Source: Cannabis sativa
Taxonomy: Eukaryota; Streptophyta; Magnoliopsida; Rosales; Cannabaceae
Assembly: GCF_029168945.1 (NCBI RefSeq)
Contig: NC_083605.1
Coordinates: 33,741,280 to 33,805,279 of the forward strand
Direction of reading: 5' to 3'
Length of the DNA stretch: 64,000 nt
Below are positions 48,507 through 60,740 of this stretch, one piece after another (the first letter of the stretch is position 1; each line of letters begins with the position of its first letter). A program made the translations under genes and the position numbers. Below the pieces are notes generated by a model. That model was not told the DNA's origin. It searched no databases and worked only from the letters and a program-made list of their open reading frames with translations.

Positions 48507-48793
48507 AAGTATGGATAGCTGGGACACACTTAAAGCTCTGAAGTAGTAGAAGAGTAGTAGAGAGTCAAAATTAAAAAACAAAACAAAAAAGTCAAAAACA
48601 ATTAACAAAACTTACTAATTAAGGATATATGATATCATTGGTTGAGGGCTTAGTTTGTCTTTTTCCAAAACAAAACAATCACAAGTGGGAACCGTGGGAT
48701 ATTCGAGCATAACTGGCACAATAAACCCTTTTCACACTTCTTCGAAGGCGTGTCGAATTCGCACGTGTCTCCCCTTTATCTATTAGGCCAACC

Positions 48794-48800
48794 TATAAAT
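48794..48800 (+). promoter_or_regulatory. TATA box of the CBF/DREB1 gene
   Basis: CCTATAAATA about 155 bp before the ATG predicts a start of transcription near 48825 and a leader of about 125 nt rich in CA and CTT repeats. Confidence 0.65.
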
Positions 48801-48952
48801 ACCCCCAAATACTCTCACTCACTCACACAAACTCAACTCAAACAAACTTATTTCCAAAACAAAAACTCAGAGACAGAACTCAAAACATAATCTCTAACAC
48901 AGTAACTACTTCAGCTTCTTCTTCTTCTTCCGAAACTCGAACTCAACTTATA

Positions 48953-49657
48953 ATGGACACGTATCACTACGTCGTAGAAAGCAGTAACTCAGAGGGTTAC
49001 AAGCAACCGGAAAACTCATTATCCCCTCTTTCATCAGATGAAGCTTCTCGACGAGCTTCTCTCTCCGACGAGGAAGTGATTCTGGCCTCGAGCAGGCCCA
49101 AGAAGCGAGCTGGTAGAAGGATTTTTAAAGAGACCAGGCACCCTGTTTATCGAGGAGTGAGGAGAAGGAACAACGACAAATGGGTTTGCGAGCTTCGCGA
49201 GCCAAATAAGAAGACCAGAATTTGGCTAGGGACTTATCCAACGGCTGAGATGGCAGCCCGGGCTCATGACGTGGCAGCCATAGCTTTGCGTGGTAAGTCC
49301 GCTTGTCTTAACTTCGCTGATTCGGCTTGGCGGCTTCCCAGGCCGGTCTCGCTTGATGCCAAGGACATACGCGCCGCTGCGACTGAGGGAGCCGAGTCGT
49401 TTAGGCCGGTTGAATACGGCGGCGTTTCGATGGAGATGAAACAGATGGAATCGGTTGATGAGAGTCATGGTGGTGGTGAGGAAGAAAAAAATGGTGAAAG
49501 AGCGTTTTATGTGGATGAGGATGCCACGCTGGACATGCCAGGCTTTTTTGCTGACTTGGCAGAAGGTCTGCTTCTTCCTCCGCCAAGCAATTATTTCAGC
49601 GCGGATGACGTGGAAAGATTCGAGGATGATGTGTCGTTGTGGAATTATTCGTTCTGA
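48953..49657 (+). CDS. CBF/DREB1-type AP2/ERF transcription factor
   Basis: Single-exon frame of 234 aa, the normal length and structure of CBF/DREB1 proteins. [16 protein letters not shown] (49-64) and DSAWR (123-127) flank the AP2 domain (65-122: [40 protein letters not shown]) and are the CBF signature pair. Val and Glu at AP2 positions 14 and 19 (WVCELRE) are those favoured for DRE/CRT (CCGAC) binding. The C-terminal half is acidic (activation) and ends LWNYSF, like the usual LWSY end. Nuclear; the first signature doubles as a basic import signal. In other plants this family switches on cold- and drought-response genes. Here the start has a leader with TATA at 48794. It is the only clear host gene in the window. 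Which CBF paralogue it is cannot be told. Confidence 0.96.
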   Translation: MDTYHYVVESSNSEGYKQPENSLSPLSSDEASRRASLSDEEVILASSRPKKRAGRRIFKETRHPVYRGVRRRNNDKWVCELREPNKKTRIWLGTYPTAEMAARAHDVAAIALRGKSACLNFADSAWRLPRPVSLDAKDIRAAATEGAESFRPVEYGGVSMEMKQMESVDESHGGGEEEKNGERAFYVDEDATLDMPGFFADLAEGLLLPPPSNYFSADDVERFEDDVSLWNYSF

Positions 49658-50100
49658 TACTCTTCGAGAGTGTAGTATTAGCTTTTTCCCTTTTTTTTAT
49701 TTATTTATTATTGCTTGAAGGACTTTTTTTTCTCTGTTTCTTCCTTGCTTCGTCTTTTAGCATAAAACCTTTATTCATTTTTTCAAATCTAAGTCTAATG
49801 AGTATGACATAGATTTGGAATGAATTTAATATGTAAAAATAATTTTTATTATTATATCACTTTGATCAATGTATATAGAAATTTTATATTATCGTCCTTC
49901 TAATAATTTCTGTTATCTTCTTCTACTATAATAAGTTATGTATGATCAATAATTAACTATTAAAAAACGGAATATATATATATAATATATCTTAAAATGA
50001 AATTCATTCACAGCAAACATTACAAAGAATTAATTAAAAGAATATATACATAATGATTCTTTTGTTTGCGTAAGGAAATCTGTTAAAATAAAAGAAATAT
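49658..50100. other. 3' flank of the CBF/DREB1 gene
   Basis: T-rich then AT-rich. A small hairpin (ACTCTTCGAGAGT, 49660-49672) lies just past the stop codon. The mRNA end should lie here, but no single poly(A) signal stands out. Confidence 0.45.
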
Positions 50101-50105
50101 AATTT
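50101..50105. other. Target duplication of the young copia-like element, left
   Basis: AATTT, equal to 55505-55509. Confidence 0.85.
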
Positions 50106-50358
50106 TGTTATAAAATAATATAAAATAATATAAAGTAGATGAGAAGAAAGAAGAAGAAGATGAAGAGAGAAAGAGAAAGTGAATGAGAATTTCTGAGTTG
50201 TTTATTCCAATGGGGTGAACCCCTATTTATACAAATACAAGAGTGAGATATTAAGAAATTAAGAAAAAGGGAAACTAAGGAAAAGAGGAATGTTGATTAT
50301 AATTCATGGTAATAAATAAAAGATTTGGACATCCACATAATTATTAATATTTATAACA
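50106..50358 (-). repeat. 3' LTR of the young copia-like element
   Basis: 253 bp, identical by eye to 55252-55504. A minus-strand TATA candidate (TATAAATAGGG) lies near 50224-50234. Confidence 0.92.
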
Positions 50359-50370
50359 CTCCCCCTTGGA
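50359..50370 (-). other. Polypurine tract
   Basis: On the minus strand CCAAGGGGGAG abuts the LTR start TGTTATAAATATT; this primes plus-strand synthesis. Confidence 0.75.
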
Positions 50371-50414
50371 TGTCCATAATAGCTGCCTTATTAAAAATCT
50401 TGCTGAAAACTTGG

Positions 50415-50760
50415 TCAAAGGAAAAAAAAAGTATAGTGTAAACTAACTCCCTCCCCCTCATTTAGGCATTTGTGGAGATCTTCTAATCGACGAATTTCGA
50501 TCTTGTCTGCCGTCTTCTCAAATGTTGATGTTGGTAATAACTTTGTGAATAAGTTTGTAAGATTGACACTTGATTGAATATGTTGAACACCAATATGCAT
50601 TTTCTTAAAGCGTATAAAGAAGAATTTCGTGAAATGTGTTCTAACTCTATCTCCTTCAATGTACCTCCTTTTAGTTGAACGATGCAAGCAGTATTATCCA
50701 TAGAGAATTGCTTGGGTTGATACTTCTTTATTGAGTGCAATCCATATGTTTCCCGAATAT
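50415..50760 (-). pseudogene. Copia RNase H C-terminal remnant
   Basis: Minus strand: KQFSMDNTACIVQLKGG in one frame, then after a shift (about 50640-50680) TNLFTKLLPTSTFEKTADKI and RRLEDLHKCLNEGE in another. This is the usual end of copia pol, next to the polypurine tract. It is the only coding trace in the element and is broken. Confidence 0.75.
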
Positions 50761-53700
50761 GCTATGCCAATGATCTCACTCACACACATTCTCTACTTGC
50801 TTCATAAAATGCAAGTATGTTAACATGATTTATAGTTGACTCGTTAAAAACCTTGCCAGAAAAACCCAGTGGGACAAAATCTGAGCAAAGGGAAAAAGAG
50901 TACAATATATATTTCATATTCATAACTATTTGCAAGTTGCCTCGTTAAAAACCTTGCCAGGAAAACCCATAGGGACAAAACCTGAACTAAGGAAAAAAGA
51001 GTGCAACATGAATATGTCTCCCCCTCATGCACATATGATCCATAATTCTTTTGGTGATAATATATCTCATAAGATTATTGTTATCACTTTTAAAATATCA
51101 CCATATATAATCTTTGATCATATATTTTCTATAACTCTTCCAGAGTATGTATGGACTTTCTAAATTATAGATGAGGGGTTCGTGGAACATTAGTCTTTAT
51201 CCAACTAATTGTATCATTCATGTGTGTACACAATTTTGTTCATACGAAAATTTAAAATTTCAAGTAGATATGAACATAACACATTAATGATAATATAAAT
51301 TTCATTTGTGACAATGATGGTACTCCAATACCATATATATATTCCATCTTGTTTTATGATCTTAATTTCTATATCAAATGATCATATATCTATAATTCTT
51401 GATACATATGAAGTACTTCAGGACTTCAATACTAATGAACAAACTTTATACATTAATATTTCTCGAAATACAAAAGAAATAAAAGTTTGTTCTTCAATTA
51501 ATCAAAAACTCTTCAAGAGTCTATCACAACGTATAATTTACGTATTTATATTGCATAGACAACCATAGGTATTTTTCAAATAATAATTTACTTACATGTC
51601 TTTATTTCATACAAAGATCTTTGTCATATAGTGCGCGCGACTTTGAATTTATATCACTTAAGACATGTATTAAATTCTTCTAGAATTTTTAGATAAGGCT
51701 TATTTCAAATTCTCACTATATTAGGAGCTCCAAATAAATAACCTTTTGTTGCAACATTTATGTGACGCTTATAAATCCTTATAAAATATATTCCAGGCTA
51801 TAATCAAATTATGATTATATTTTATCAATATTTAAGCCTTACTTCAATCAATCTCATGTCTATGCAAACTTTGTACAGCAATTCATTATGTACAAATATA
51901 TATATGCAAATTTCTCATTAGAAATATTTATTTGCACACCCTACAGGTCTTACTTCACTTTATGCGAGTAAACTTGCCCTCGGATCCGCGTCATAATATT
52001 TTGGCCAAAAATCAAAATGTATGTCGATAATTCTCGACAAATCTAATACCATGATCCTTGCTATCTCATGTTAGTTTATTGCATATGCAAACATTCAACA
52101 TCTATTGTCGACAAAAATTTCATTATATGATAATTTCCTCCCATATTGACATAACTTATAGAGATCTCTTTAAATTACATATTTTTCAAATATGTTTATC
52201 ATTTATAGGTACCTATATAGAATCACTTCAGGGATTCAATTATGATCAAATGTGTTATGTCTAACTTTTCTTGGGAGTCTTTTCGAGTACCGTTTTCATC
52301 ACGGTTATCATTTTAATACTTTATAACATTAAGGTATCTCCATGAGTACCTCTAGATTTAACAACTTCAGGGCAAATCAAATGAACATTTATTAATAATT
52401 TCTACATTGTTCATTTACGCTTCAGGCGTTTTCAACTCATTCTATCTCAACTTTGAATAATATTGATTTGCAGTTGGTATATATCATTTTGAACTATATT
52501 GTTCTTATATACTTTGTGCAAGGATCATTTTTCAAAAATTATCATCGATCCCAACTGCTTCTCTCCCCCTGATCGAGAGAAATTTTAAAAATTGTGATAT
52601 CTAATAATATTAATATACCTGTAGGGATTTCAGTATATCACAATGAATCAATATTTGTTTAAACTCATATATACTATATGACATTGAACTTCAGGTTCAA
52701 TAAACTTCAGTTTCAAGTTCAATCCTTATGAACTTAATTCATTTTTAAGAATGAGTCATACATGTATAATTAGAAATACATAAATTTACACATTTTGTAA
52801 ATGCATGATTATATAATCTTATCACATCGATAAGAAACTATGCAATAAAAATCTAACAATGGCTCAAGATTGTTAAGAAAATATAATTTAAATATTTTCT
52901 ATGTGCAAATATATGCACATTCTTCTTTTGAGCCTTATAAATTAACAATGAGAAGAATCTTCTGGTTCTTCAACAAAATTTAGTCAAATTCTTTGACAAT
53001 TTATTGCATATGATTGATCATGTCAAAATAATTCAATTCATAAACTTCAGGTTCACTATAATTTGTATTTCAATGAAACTTTCAAAATGTAATGTAAATT
53101 CATTACAACATAATCATTATAAGTTTCATTTTTATATACACGAATAATATAATTATATTATTCTCCAAAACATATACACTCTTCAGGAATCACTATCATC
53201 AATTCAATGATGTGTATAATTTAAAAGATACATGACAACTTCATCATGTTATTGTAATGGTCAAATAGATATAACCATAATATATCATTCATTTTTCCTG
53301 GTATCTTTTTAACAAGTCGTCTAATTTATTAATAGACTATTCATCAGTCTAATTATCATGACTTGATATATTATATATTTAAATGTACAACCAGTACATA
53401 TAATAAGTTATTTCTTATCACTTTTATAACTAGATAAAAGTTATACATCTAGGTACATACAAATATATTTTACTACTCCAAGTAGCAATTGTATGTAAGA
53501 CTTCTTCAGGAAGCTTTTCAAATAATCATTTTGTGATTCTTTATCACTTTGATTATATTGGATCACTAACAAATGTTAGTAAGTTATATATTCACTTCTG
53601 GGAATATGCAAACTGAATTATATAGTAACTATATATATACATATCCTGTACTAACAATAGTTTGAAACTATTGATTTCAAGAAATAATAAAATATGTATA

Positions 53701-54689
53701 TATTAATTTACTTTTGGCATTGCCAATATATGTGAAATCTATATTCTTTGAAATAGAATTTCATGTCTATTCATTCTCTTTAGGGAATGATATTTAAATA
53801 TTCTAAATGTACAATAAATTTGTACAATTCACATTCTATTCAATAATCAAGTATACTTTTATCTTGATTATAATTATGTCCGTACTACAGGTACGCGACC
53901 ACTATTATTCAATTCCACACATGATATATAAATTTCATGCACTTTGTGTGGCATCTCATCTTTTGGTTGTTTCCACTTTCTTCTGGAAATATTTGAGTAG
54001 TAAATAATGTCATTGATTATTTAAAATCACTACATTCACTTCGGGGAATGACGTTGAACAAGTAGAACATTATTATAAATTTCTTAAAAATTTATTACTT
54101 GTTCATCCATAAAAATATAAGAAATTATTCAACAATTTCTTTTACGATATTTCAAAGAATATATGAATGCAATTTTTGCATAGTCTCCAAGATGTATGCA
54201 GAATTTAATCTTTAATATATGTCAGATTCAATAATTTCTAACATTGCAAGTAATAACAATGTGTAATAACATGACTAATACGAGGAATCTTTAAAAGTAA
54301 TTGACTTCAATTCGTATCATTCTCTGCAGGGAATGATGAACAATAAATACATGCCTCTGTATTTAAATAACATTAGTCATGATCATTGTTATTCTTATAC
54401 TTTGATGTTTCAATGCAATTTTCTTAACATTCTTTTTGGATATTCAAAACCCACTATAAAATTGCATCAATAATAATCATTTTTAATGATTCATTAGTTG
54501 TATTCACATAAATACAATCTTTTTTTTTTTTGACAAATATAAAACATTTACTTCAGGAAATGTTTGACAAAATCTATATCGATATTAGATTACTTTTCAT
54601 TGTCCTCAAAGAATACAAGAACATATATATAAATATGTATTCATCTCTTTCATTATATATCCATCAACTATATAATGAATATTACATTT
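50761..54689. repeat. Non-coding interior with recurring CTTCAGG motifs
   Basis: About 4 kb with no gag or pol trace. CTTCAGG recurs at 51416, 52226, 52365, 52420, 52689, 53045, 53181, 53504 and 54551, with variants such as CTTCGGGGAAT (54036) and CTTCTGGGAAT (53595). It looks like an old family of short repeats. Confidence 0.55.
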
Positions 54690-54920
54690 GCATAATCTTC
54701 AGTATATATGCAAGATTTTATTGAGGACGCATAATCATCAGGATATATGCAATATTTTATCGAGGATGCATAATCTTCAGGATATATACAATTTTTTATC
54801 GATGATGCATAATCTTCAGGATATATGCAATATTTTATCGATGATGCATAATCTTTAGGATATATGCAATATTTTTATCGATAATACATAATCTTTTGGA
54901 TATATGTATAATTTATATAG
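54690..54920. repeat. 39-bp tandem repeat, about six units
   Basis: Units follow GCATAATCTTCAGGATATAT then GCAATATTTTATCGATGAT, decaying towards the right. It is a local expansion of the CTTCAGG motif of the interior. Confidence 0.85.
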
Positions 54921-55236
54921 ATTTTCTCTATCATATCATAGGCAAACATATATTGTAAATATTATGAATCATAAGAACATAATATGTAATATATATATAT
55001 GAATCAATAATAAATATATAAAAACATATACATATATATATATAATATATAGATATATATATATATAGATAAAAAGAAAAAAGAAAACCAAAGGATTCTT
55101 GAAATTGTTTCAGTCAGATAAGTATATATATAAATATATATTTAGTGTATCGTGACTTTGAAACAATTCAAGAATTTTAACAAAATACTTACATTGGGTC
55201 TTAGGCAGAGACTCATGCTTGAAGCTTGGGCAGAGA

Positions 55237-55251
55237 CTCGTGCTGATAACG
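55237..55251 (-). other. Primer-binding site of the young copia-like element
   Basis: On the minus strand GTTATCAGCACGAG follows the LTR end (ATAACA CGTTATCAGC), the usual place for tRNA priming. Confidence 0.7.
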
Positions 55252-55504
55252 TGTTATAAAATAATATAAAATAATATAAAGTAGATGAGAAGAAAGAAGA
55301 AGAAGATGAAGAGAGAAAGAGAAAGTGAATGAGAATTTCTGAGTTGTTTATTCCAATGGGGTGAACCCCTATTTATACAAATACAAGAGTGAGATATTAA
55401 GAAATTAAGAAAAAGGGAAACTAAGGAAAAGAGGAATGTTGATTATAATTCATGGTAATAAATAAAAGATTTGGACATCCACATAATTATTAATATTTAT
55501 AACA
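55252..55504 (-). repeat. 5' LTR of the young copia-like element
   Basis: 253 bp, identical by eye to 50106-50358; followed by the duplication AATTT. Confidence 0.92.
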
Positions 55505-55509
55505 AATTT

Positions 55510-56824
55510 GTATATATTTTGTTATTTAGGGTGTGTTTAGAAATAATTATAGGGGATTTTTTTATTTTTACTGAATTTTATATTGAAACTCTTATTGTAA
55601 CTAGCGCTGCAACATTTTAGAAACCTAATCCGTAAATTTAAAAATAGAAAATTAAAAAAACAGTATACGAAGTAATTTCTATATATGTAATAATTATTAG
55701 ACTCTAATTTAAAATAAAAGATGTATTTGGTTATGCTGTAATAATTATATATAAATTTCTAATATCGTGACAAATAATTATTAATACACAGCTTAATTAA
55801 TACTATTAATTATATAAAAATGATAATATTTTTTAACTATAGCTATAAAAATTAGAAAGTATAATTAAAATTCTTCCATTATTTCTAATTATATAGTTAC
55901 TATATAATTATTTAATTGAAGTCAAACCTTTTTATTACTTATAATTAGACTCAATTTTAATTACATAATAATTTTTTCAAATACGACCATAAAACCAATC
56001 AAAAATAATATGTAAACGTTTAAATTATAACCAAAGCACCAAAGAATGTAGAGCTCAACATAGAAATATTAAGAAAAAAGAAAAGGGTATGGGTACCAAC
56101 TACCAACCAAAGACCATGAATAAGTGATAGTATTATGCCACACTAAAAAAATATTAAGTTGATATATTTTGAAAAATATTATGGGCCTCGTGACTAAAAA
56201 TTTTCTGTTGGAAATTAAATATTTAAGTAACTTTCGTACAAATTTTTAGCATTAATTTGTAAATTACTAAGATTTTTTTTCTGTTTTTTGCTAAAACAAA
56301 TTACTAAGATTATTTGTATATGTACATAAATTGACAAGGGAGATTCTAAATTTGCACATTTATCTTTTGTGAGGAGAATATATAGTTTACGTCTATAATT
56401 ATGACCTATCACAATATTTGACAATCAATAATTAAAAAATTAAATAGGTAAGTAACTATATTAATTAGAATATTTAGTCATTATTAAATATTAACTTTGA
56501 TATATTAAATTAATTAATTATCATTAAATTGATTTATAATATACTGTAAAATTTCTAACATGACCACAATATATATACATAATAGTCATCAGTATTATGA
56601 TCAAATTGTGTTTTAATGTACTATATTTATATTATAAATTATAATATATAAGTGATTATAAGATAAGAAGATAAATAATCTTAAAAAGTGATGATAAAAA
56701 TAATGCATGAGTTCATATATTATTTACTATCTATATATATATATATAAAATTAAAGGACGTTCGAATATGCTAAAATATTCAAATGATATATATACTAAA
56801 TTACTAAAGTATTTTAATTTTCGT
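55510..56824. other. AT-rich spacer
   Basis: No coding trace, RNA gene or clear repeat seen; many short ATAATTA-type tracts. Confidence 0.5.
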
Positions 56825-57149
56825 CACTACAAAACAAAACACTGCTACCTTTAGTGATAATCTCTTAGTCATTATAAATTTTTTGTGACTAAATGTGACT
56901 TTTAGTCAAAACAAAAAGTTACTTGTAACTAAAATATAGTATTTAGTTACAAGTTATCACTAATTTAGTTTTAATCACAATATTTCTAAAAAACACATTT
57001 AGTCACAACAAATCGTAATTTTTTGTGACTAATATTTTTTGCCACGGACCTTTTAGTCACAACACAATAATGATAATTTATAATTAGCCACAACTTTTTT
57101 ATCTTTAATCACAAATTTTGTTGTGACTAAAAGTAAATTTTTTTTAGTG
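56825..57149. mobile_element. CACTA-type MITE (325 bp)
   Basis: Starts CACTACAAAACAAAAC and ends TTTTTTTTAGTG, the CACTA superfamily termini. GTGACTAAA / TTTAGTCAC occurs repeatedly near both ends, like subterminal transposase sites. Flanking 3-mers CGT / CTT match at two of three bases. No coding. Confidence 0.75.
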
Positions 57150-59331
57150 CTTGTTAGGTTAATCATCCCATCTCATTAATATATCTAATTTCATAATATT
57201 TGAAACATAGAAAAAGTACTATTTGTTTATCATATTGATATTTTCTTTCAAATTAATAGAAAATATAATTTAAAATAAGAGGGACAAGATCATGATAAAC
57301 CAATATTGATTTACATCTAAATTTGTCTTAGACATGAAACTAGAGAAATTAATTATATTTGGTTCAATAAATTATTCTCTAAATTCCGTAATTAAATCAA
57401 ATTAAATCATATATTTTAAGGGAACTAACTTTAGTAATTGTATTGCTTTTAAGGAATAATAGTTAGTTTCTACTATATACTAAACTTATTTTACTTTTAT
57501 ATTTGTGTAATCTTTTGTATTTTTTAATATAATAATTTTATGGATATATAATATAAGATAATGCTTCAAGGTATTAAAAATAATTTTATGTAGAGTCATT
57601 TTTTTTAATATGTATCATTGCTATATGTTATAATGTTCATATTTAATGTCTATAGTTAGTTCAGGGGCATGATTTGGTACATGTCAAAGTTCAGGGGACA
57701 AAAATCCTAACTAGCCTATATATTATTGCTAATAATATAAAAATAACCCAGTTAAAAAAATTGATCTCACAGACTAAATATATATATCGTAATATTTTAT
57801 TTATATAATAAATGATAATATTATTGGTATTTAAATTTATTTATTAATTGAAAAATGCTATTCAAATTAATATAATAGAAGCTAATAATTCAGTTCTACC
57901 TTTTTTAAGGTATCAAAATTATCCTCAAGGGTAGTTATATTACTAAGGGAATAATATTTCAAAGCTAGATCTTCAAAACAAATAAGCTAATGTTTCACAT
58001 TATCATTCCCTTAGTAGCATTAGTCCATTCTAAACAGTCCCTCAAAGAATTTTTGAGTCTGAATTTCTGTTTTTCTTTTAAAAGGAAATATCATGGGCCT
58101 TTAGTTTTGGTTACAACTTTGAGTCTTTTAAAGAGCACTTTTATAAAAAAAAAATAAGGGAGAAGAAGAAAAGAGAAGTGATTAGAAGAATAATTGTATT
58201 TTTAATAAGTAATTATATATATAAAAAAAATAATAACATTAAATATAAATAAAAATAAAATAATGATATATATTAAATAAAAAACTCTATATAAATTTAT
58301 ATATTGTTATTTTAAATATGTCGCTTTTTAATTAGTTAATTATATTTTTTAAAAATTATTATATTAAATTATATAATCCAAATATTTTAATTAAACTAAT
58401 AATAATATTAACACAAAAATACTATATTCTTTATTTATTTTTAATAGACGAGAAGCATTATCCTATAATATAATAATTTGGAAGGAAGTGGAATAAAAAA
58501 CAAAACTTTATTTGTAATGTGATGATGATCAATCAAAAAGAAAAACATATTTTGTTTCTGTGTCTTTGTCTCTGAACCCCACTGACATAGTGTGAGAGAG
58601 AGTGTAGTATTGGAAGTGAGATCCCATCTAACACGCTGGCTGGTAAAGGGTTGTCGATTTTTGATTGGTGGAGTCCAACGGCCAACACCTACACCTGACC
58701 CTACTGTATCACACGTTAATAGAGACTGACACGTATAATGACTAGTTCTATACAAAATACTTATTGGAGGCCCTGTTTTTGTTTTGGGCTTTAAATTCCC
58801 CACTTGAGGGGGCCCATTAAAGACAACTTGTGATCTCAAATCATATTCGCAGGACAGGACTCCTTTATTATGTGGTTGAGCTTTTACAGTATCTCTATCT
58901 CTATTGATTTTGTAGTGTAATTCTACTATACGTACTACTCTAGTCTACTGTACTCGATATTAATTAATTAATTATGGGTTTAAGATTTCCACCCACCATG
59001 GGTTTTGCTTTTGTCAACGTGAAAAGGAGGAATATTGAGTATCTACGTATATTGCTTCAATCAATATATTGAATCTTTTACAAGATTGTATGCTTTTGTT
59101 TTGTTACTAAAGTTTGGGGTTTTTTTTTTTGTAATAAGTTTGAAATATCATGAAGACTTTATAATAAATATACAACCCAATTCTGATGTCTCTACTAACA
59201 CTGACCATACAAATGTATGGAAAAAATTATATAATTGGCCAATTTTTTTTAAAAAAGAAATTTTAAAAAAAATTAATAGGGATTTTTTTTTTCATTTCTA
59301 AGTTTTGAACATTTTTATTCATAAATATATT
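57150..59331. other. AT-rich spacer with one GC-richer island
   Basis: The stretch 58560-58840 is less AT-rich and has a 132-codon minus-strand frame without recognisable domain. I treat it as non-coding, perhaps gene-flanking sequence. The rest shows no feature. Confidence 0.45.
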
Positions 59332-60343
59332 TAGACTCTATACCCTTTTTATATTGTACTCTTTTATTTTTATTCTCTTTTTTAAAATCTATTACTTTTA
59401 TCTCTTTTTTTAAATATTGTACTAATTTTACCCCTTTCACTTCAAAATACCCTCCATGTAACTCCCTTATGTCAGGGCATTTTGGGTACAATACATATAA
59501 AAAGAGGTATACTTCAATTAAAAAAAATTAGAGGTAAATTTGATTAATTGATTAATAAAAGAGGCATTTTTCAATTTACCCTTAAAAATAATAAACTTCT
59601 TTTACTTATTTTATAATTTATTTATAGTTGTATTATAATTCTCATGATATTTTTTTTTTTTTATTATTTTGGATATTTAATAATTTATTTATAGTTGATT
59701 TATAGTTGCTATGAGGTTGATTTTTCGTTATTTTTTGTTATTATTTTTATATTTTTTGCTGAATAAAGTATATTTTGATATAATTCTAAAATTTTACAAA
59801 TGTATTTTTTTAAATAAAAATTTTAGACCGTAAAATTATAAATAAATATATATATATATACATAAAATAGTTTTGAAAATTTCTCAAAGAATATTGGATA
59901 AGGATGATATGAATATGTTATATCTTCATCTTATATATGTGATATTTGTTCATTTTAAGAAATCATGCCATTTTATTAATATCAAATTTAATCGGAACAT
60001 CTCTCTTGTTGGAAACACAATCAAGATTAGAATAAAAAAAAAGTCAACTAATCGGCCGTCTGATTCTCAGATCGTTTTACAAAGCAAACTCAAATAAGGG
60101 GTTAATTGAAAAATACCTCTTTTATTTATCAATTAACCAAATTTACCTCTAATTTATATTTAATTGAAACACACATTTTTTTATATGTACTATACCCAAA
60201 ATACCCTGACATAAGAGAGTCACATGGAAAGTATATTGAAGTGACAGGGGAAAAATTGATAAAGTGTTTAATAAAAGAAGTAAAAATGACAGACTTTAAA
60301 AAAGAAGGTAAAAGAGGACAATATAAAAAGGGTATAGAGTCTA
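59332..60343. repeat. Long inverted repeat (fold-back or long-TIR element)
   Basis: Arms 59332-59584 and 60095-60343 (about 250 bp each) are inverse copies, with matched blocks such as TTAGACTCTATACCC, CTTATGTCAGGG, TTTTGGGTA and TTAGAGGTAAATTT. The spacer of 510 bp has no coding trace. No convincing target duplication was found. Could be a non-autonomous MULE. Confidence 0.75.
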
Positions 60344-60735
60344 ATTTCCTTCTAAAAAAAAGTTACATGAAAAAGATTGTAGCCTTAAGGACACATATAT
60401 TCAGTAAAGATTGCAGCAGGTTTATTCAACTTCTTAGCTTGAGCATTGCATTAATTGTGAAAGGTACATAATTAAACTACTAACAACTCCTTCAGCCACA
60501 GAAAACTTGTTATTTTCAACCACTAACAACAATTTGATTGCGAGACATTGAAGAACAAAAAGACAAACCAACAACGAAATAAAATCAAACAAAATTACGT
60601 TACAGAGACAAGATCAAGTACATTAACCTAAATAAAAGACACTAAAATGGAAAATTTAATAGAAAATGGAAAATTTGATGATTGACATTTATCTCTTATA
60701 TATGTAATAGTAAGTTTCTATTGTTACAAGTGTTT
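60344..60735. other. Spacer
   Basis: No feature seen. Confidence 0.4.
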
Positions 60736-60740
60736 CTTCT

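Larger units (their letters stand above)
50106..55504 (-). mobile_element. Young, non-autonomous copia-like LTR element
   Basis: LTRs of 253 bp at each end (TGTTATAAAAT...TTTATAACA) with 5-bp duplication AATTT. The minus-strand polypurine tract (CCAAGGGGGAG) lies next to the left LTR and a primer site (GTTATCAGCACGAG) next to the right LTR, so transcription runs right to left. The 4.9-kb interior is AT-rich and codes only for a broken RNase H end. LTRs read as identical by eye, so insertion is recent and must have used proteins from another element. Confidence 0.92.

Noticed and set aside
51308..54724. Short frames within the young LTR element
   Set aside because: AT-rich chance frames; none has copia motifs apart from the RNase H remnant at 50415-50760.
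54690..54920. Possible CRISPR-like array
   Set aside because: Units are contiguous 39-bp tandem repeats without unique spacers, in a plant retroelement.
58441..58839. 132-codon minus-strand frame
   Set aside because: No domain, no splice context and no start-site support; the GC-richer island alone is not enough.
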